Position numbers and translations under genes: made by a program. This document shows, one piece after another, positions 13,588 to 16,581 of a DNA stretch of 16,581 nt; the stretch's first letter is position 1, and each line of letters opens with the position of its first letter. This DNA comes from JAAFHS01 sp046049665 (GTDB taxonomy: Bacteria > Pseudomonadota > Alphaproteobacteria > Rhodobacterales > Rhodobacteraceae), in contig JBJOQW010000086.1 of NCBI GenBank assembly GCA_046049665.1, forward strand, positions 1 to 16,581, read 5' to 3'. The notes beneath the pieces were generated by a model. The model was given only the letters and a program-made list of their open reading frames with translations. It did no database searches and was not told the origin of the DNA.

Positions 13588-16581
13588 ATGACAGGCCAGA
13601 AGATCATCCTTGGCGGTGCGCCCGAAGGTTTTGACGCCCGCCTGCTGGCGCGTGAACTGGCCAAGGGTGCGCCCGTCATTCATGTGGCGCGCGATGACAA
13701 GCGCGCCGCTGCCATGCGCGCGGCCCTGGCGGTTCTGGCGCCGGAAACCGTGGTGATCGACCTGCCCGCGTGGGATTGCCTGCCATATGACCGTTCCTCG
13801 CCAAACCCGGCCATTTCAGCGCGCCGCATGGCAACGCTGGCCGCACTGGCGCAAGGGGCGGTGCCGGGGAACTTTGTGCTGCTGACCACGCTGTCGGCGG
13901 CCATGCAGCGCGTGCCTGCGCGCGATGTGCTGCGGTCAGCCGCGTTTTCGGCGCGAGTGGGTGATCGGACGGATGTGGATGCGCTGAAGGGGTTCCTTGT
14001 GCGCATGGGCTTTTCGCCTGTGTCAACGGTGGCGGAACCGGGCGATTATGCCATTCGGGGCGGCATCATTGATCTGTGGCCGCCGGGGCAAAAGGGGCCG
14101 GTGCGGCTTGATTTCTTTGGCGATGTGCTGGATGGCGCGCGGCGGTTTGATGCGGAAACGCAGCGCACGGTGGAAAAGCTGACAGCCATCGAATTTGCGC
14201 CGATGAGCGAGGTTATTCTGGACCCCGCTGCCATCACGCGGTTCCGGCAGAACTACCGCGCGGAATTCGGCGTGGGCGGGGCAGATGACCCGCTGTACGA
14301 GGCGGTCAGTGCGGGCCGCAAGCATCAGGGGATGGAGCATTGGCTGCCGTTCTTTCACGCGCAGCTGGAGACGATCTTTGATTTTCTGCCGGATGCGGCC
14401 GTGATGCTGGATGATGCGGTCACGCCCACGCGCCTTGCACGGTGGGACAGCATTGCCGATCAGTATGATGCACGGCGCGAGGCGATGACGGCACGCGGGC
14501 GGCTGGACACGGTGTATAAACCGGTCGAGCCGGGCCTTTTGTATCTGGATGATGCCGCCTGGGGCACGGCCACGGCGGGGCATCGGGTGATCCAGCTGTC
14601 GCCTTTGCCGCAGTCGCCGGGGCCGGGTGTTCTGGATGCCCAAGGGCGGATCGGGCGGAATTTCGCGCCGGAACGCCAGCAGGAAAAGATCAGCCTTTTC
14701 GGTGCTTTGTCGGATCATGTTCAAGCATTGCGTGAACAGGGTCAGGTGGTGATTGCCAGCTGGTCTGACGGCGCGCGCGAACGTCTGCAGGGCCTTTTGG
14801 CCGATCAAGGTGTGCGCGGGGCAGAAACCGTGCGCGATTTTCGCGCGGTGCCCGACGGCAAGGGTGGGCTGTTCCTGATGGTCTGGTCGCTGGAGGCGGG
14901 CTTTGTGGCCCCCGGTCTGGCGGTGATATCGGAACAGGATGTGCTGGGTGACAGGCTGGTGGCCAAACCCAAACGCAAACGCAAGGCCGAGAATTTCCTG
15001 CGTGAGGTTGATACGCTGACACCGGGCGATCTGGTGGTGCATGTCGAACATGGGGTGGGGCGCTATCTGGGGCTGGAAACCATCACGGCTCTGGGGGCGC
15101 CACATGCCTGCGTGGCGCTGGAATATGCTGAAAGTGCAAAGCTTTACCTGCCGGTTGAAAATATTGAACTGCTGTCACGCTATGGCCATGAAGAAGGTCT
15201 GCTTGACCGCCTTGGTGGCGGGGCATGGCAGGCCAAGAAGGCCAAACTCAAGGACCGCATCCGCGAGATTGCCGACCGTCTGATGCGCATCGCGGCCGAG
15301 CGCGCCTTGCGCAGCGCGCCGGTGTTCGAGGCCCCGCATTCGATATGGGAGGCGTTTGCTGCGCGCTTTCCCTATCAGGAAACCGATGATCAGCTGGCAG
15401 CGATTGCCGATGTGATTGCCGACCTTGAAAAGGGCAGCCCGATGGACCGCCTGATCGTGGGCGATGTCGGCTTTGGCAAGACCGAGGTTGCCATGCGCGC
15501 GGCATTTGTGGCGGCGCTGTCGGGCAAACAGGTGGCGGTGATCTGCCCGACCACGCTGCTGGCGCGCCAGCACTACCGCAGCTTTGCCGAACGGTTTCGC
15601 GGATTTCCCATCAATGTCAAACCCTTGTCGCGCTTTGTTAGCACAAAGGACGCGAATGCCACACGTGAAGGGTTGGCCGATGGCAGCGTTGATATTTGCG
15701 TGGGCACCCATGCGCTGCTGGCCAAGGGGATAAAGATTAAGAACCTTGGACTGATCGTGATTGACGAAGAACAGCACTTTGGCGTGCAGCACAAGGAACG
15801 CCTGAAGGAAATGCGCAGCGAAGTGCATGTGCTGACCCTGACCGCCACGCCCATTCCGCGTACCCTGCAACTGTCCTTGACCGGCGTGCGCGACCTGTCC
15901 ATCATCGCCACCCCACCGGTAGACCGCTTGGCGATCCGCACCTATGTCAGTGAATTTGACACGGTCACCATACGCGAGGCGCTGCTGCGTGAACGCTTCC
16001 GGGGGGGGCAGTCGTTCTATGTCGTGCCGCGCATCAGCGATCTGCACGAGGTTGAGGATTTTCTGAAAACCCATGTGCCAGAGGTGACCTATACAGTGGC
16101 CCACGGCCAGATGGCGGCCGGTGATCTGGATGACCGGATGAACCAGTTCTATGATGGCAAGTTCGATGTGCTGCTGGCCACCACCATCGTTGAATCGGGG
16201 CTGGATATCCCTACGGCCAACACGATGATCATCCACCGGGCCGATATGTTCGGCCTGTCACAGCTTTACCAGATCCGGGGGAGGGTAGGCCGCGCCAAGA
16301 CGCGCGCCTATTGTTACCTTACGACCAAACCCCGCGCGCCGCTTACACCGCAGGCCACCAAACGCCTGCGCCTGCTTGGGTCTTTGGATAACCTTGGGGC
16401 AGGCTTCAACCTTGCCAGTCATGACCTTGACCTGCGCGGGGCTGGCAACCTGCTGGGCGAAGAACAATCGGGCCATATCAAGGAAGTGGGGTATGAGCTG
16501 TACCAGCAAATGCTGGAGGAAACGATTGCCAAGATCCGCTCGGGCGAGATTGCGGGGTTGGCACAGGTGGATGATGCCTGG
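13588..16581 (+). CDS. mfd: Transcription-repair coupling factor Mfd, 3' end outside the window
   Basis: 998 residues are visible, of about 1150 expected; the frame is unbroken to the window end. Mfd binds RNA polymerase stalled at DNA damage, pushes it off with ATP-driven translocation and recruits UvrA. The N-terminal UvrB-like part includes GDYAIRGGIIDLWPPG (152-167). The RNA polymerase-interacting domain begins near 478 with TPGDLVVHVEHGVGRY. The helicase core shows Walker A GDVGFGKTE (625-633), DEEQ (726-729), TATPIPRTL (752-760) and QIRGRVGR (895-902), followed by the translocation (TRG) region. The start is firm: an in-frame TGA, the stop of the previous gene, lies 12 bases upstream, and ATG at 13588 is the only start in between, with AGG 5 bases before it. 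A run of eight G at 16001-16008 falls in RFRGGQ. Confidence 0.97.
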   Translation, partial: MTGQKIILGGAPEGFDARLLARELAKGAPVIHVARDDKRAAAMRAALAVLAPETVVIDLPAWDCLPYDRSSPNPAISARRMATLAALAQGAVPGNFVLLTTLSAAMQRVPARDVLRSAAFSARVGDRTDVDALKGFLVRMGFSPVSTVAEPGDYAIRGGIIDLWPPGQKGPVRLDFFGDVLDGARRFDAETQRTVEKLTAIEFAPMSEVILDPAAITRFRQNYRAEFGVGGADDPLYEAVSAGRKHQGMEHWLPFFHAQLETIFDFLPDAAVMLDDAVTPTRLARWDSIADQYDARREAMTARGRLDTVYKPVEPGLLYLDDAAWGTATAGHRVIQLSPLPQSPGPGVLDAQGRIGRNFAPERQQEKISLFGALSDHVQALREQGQVVIASWSDGARERLQGLLADQGVRGAETVRDFRAVPDGKGGLFLMVWSLEAGFVAPGLAVISEQDVLGDRLVAKPKRKRKAENFLREVDTLTPGDLVVHVEHGVGRYLGLETITALGAPHACVALEYAESAKLYLPVENIELLSRYGHEEGLLDRLGGGAWQAKKAKLKDRIREIADRLMRIAAERALRSAPVFEAPHSIWEAFAARFPYQETDDQLAAIADVIADLEKGSPMDRLIVGDVGFGKTEVAMRAAFVAALSGKQVAVICPTTLLARQHYRSFAERFRGFPINVKPLSRFVSTKDANATREGLADGSVDICVGTHALLAKGIKIKNLGLIVIDEEQHFGVQHKERLKEMRSEVHVLTLTATPIPRTLQLSLTGVRDLSIIATPPVDRLAIRTYVSEFDTVTIREALLRERFRGGQSFYVVPRISDLHEVEDFLKTHVPEVTYTVAHGQMAAGDLDDRMNQFYDGKFDVLLATTIVESGLDIPTANTMIIHRADMFGLSQLYQIRGRVGRAKTRAYCYLTTKPRAPLTPQATKRLRLLGSLDNLGAGFNLASHDLDLRGAGNLLGEEQSGHIKEVGYELYQQMLEETIAKIRSGEIAGLAQVDDAW

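Noticed and set aside
14023..16236. Minus-strand open frames of 360 and 353 codons opposite mfd
   Set aside because: mfd is unbroken with all motifs on the plus strand. The antisense translations have low-complexity His/Gln/Arg composition and no recognisable domain.
1..16581. Defence, secretion, phage or biosynthetic island
   Set aside because: Every stretch above about 145 bases is filled by housekeeping or common accessory genes. No integrase, transposase, toxin-antitoxin pair, direct-repeat array or attachment site was seen.

Overview
The window is GC-rich, tightly packed chromosomal DNA from an alphaproteobacterium, most likely a Rhodobacterales/Rhodobacteraceae (Roseobacter-like) member. 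The reasons are the gene order yajC-secD-secF-Mth938-like next to a ccmABCDG cluster, a HemB whose zinc cysteines are replaced by Ala/Asp/Asp, and a small four-helix membrane protein directly before mfd. The organism assignment is inference from gene content; no rRNA or other taxonomic marker is present. No tRNA, rRNA, CRISPR array, insertion sequence or prophage gene was seen. No stretch longer than about 145 bases lacks a gene.

Layout. (1) 3-881 (+): the C-terminal part of an acyltransferase-3 membrane protein whose start lies before the window. (2) 1022-4417 (+): yajC-secD-secF-Mth938-like, the accessory part of the Sec translocon plus a small NDUFAF3/Mth938-type protein. It ends at a perfect 27-bp palindrome that should terminate transcription from both sides. 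(3) 4457-5440 (-): an aldo/keto reductase, convergent with the sec operon and divergent from ccm. (4) 5515-8225 (+): ccmA-ccmB-ccmC-ccmD-ccmG, the heme-export and thioredoxin part of System I cytochrome c maturation, with ATGA overlaps at A/B, C/D and D/G. (5) 8220-12920 (-): five co-directional genes, in order of transcription hemB, a SYLF/YSC84 lipoprotein, an MFS transporter, an endonuclease/exonuclease/phosphatase-fold protein and a GNAT acetyltransferase. (6) 13045-16581 (+): an uncharacterised 176-residue membrane protein with a TTG start, then mfd (998 residues visible, 3' end outside the window).

How they work together. SecD, SecF and YajC form the proton-driven complex that helps pull proteins across the SecYEG channel. 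CcmA-D load heme onto the chaperone CcmE (not in this window), and CcmG keeps apocytochrome c thiols reduced for heme ligation. HemB supplies porphobilinogen for the heme that the Ccm system exports. Mfd recruits UvrA to stalled RNA polymerase. The remaining genes have general or unknown roles.

Assessment. This is mostly ordinary core genome. I did not find a convincing undescribed multi-gene system. The points most worth a second look are the uncharacterised TTG-start membrane protein coupled to mfd, the Mth938-like protein coupled to secF, a possible hairpin that places the ccmA ribosome-binding site in its loop and its start codon in the stem, and inverted repeats in the intergenic regions.
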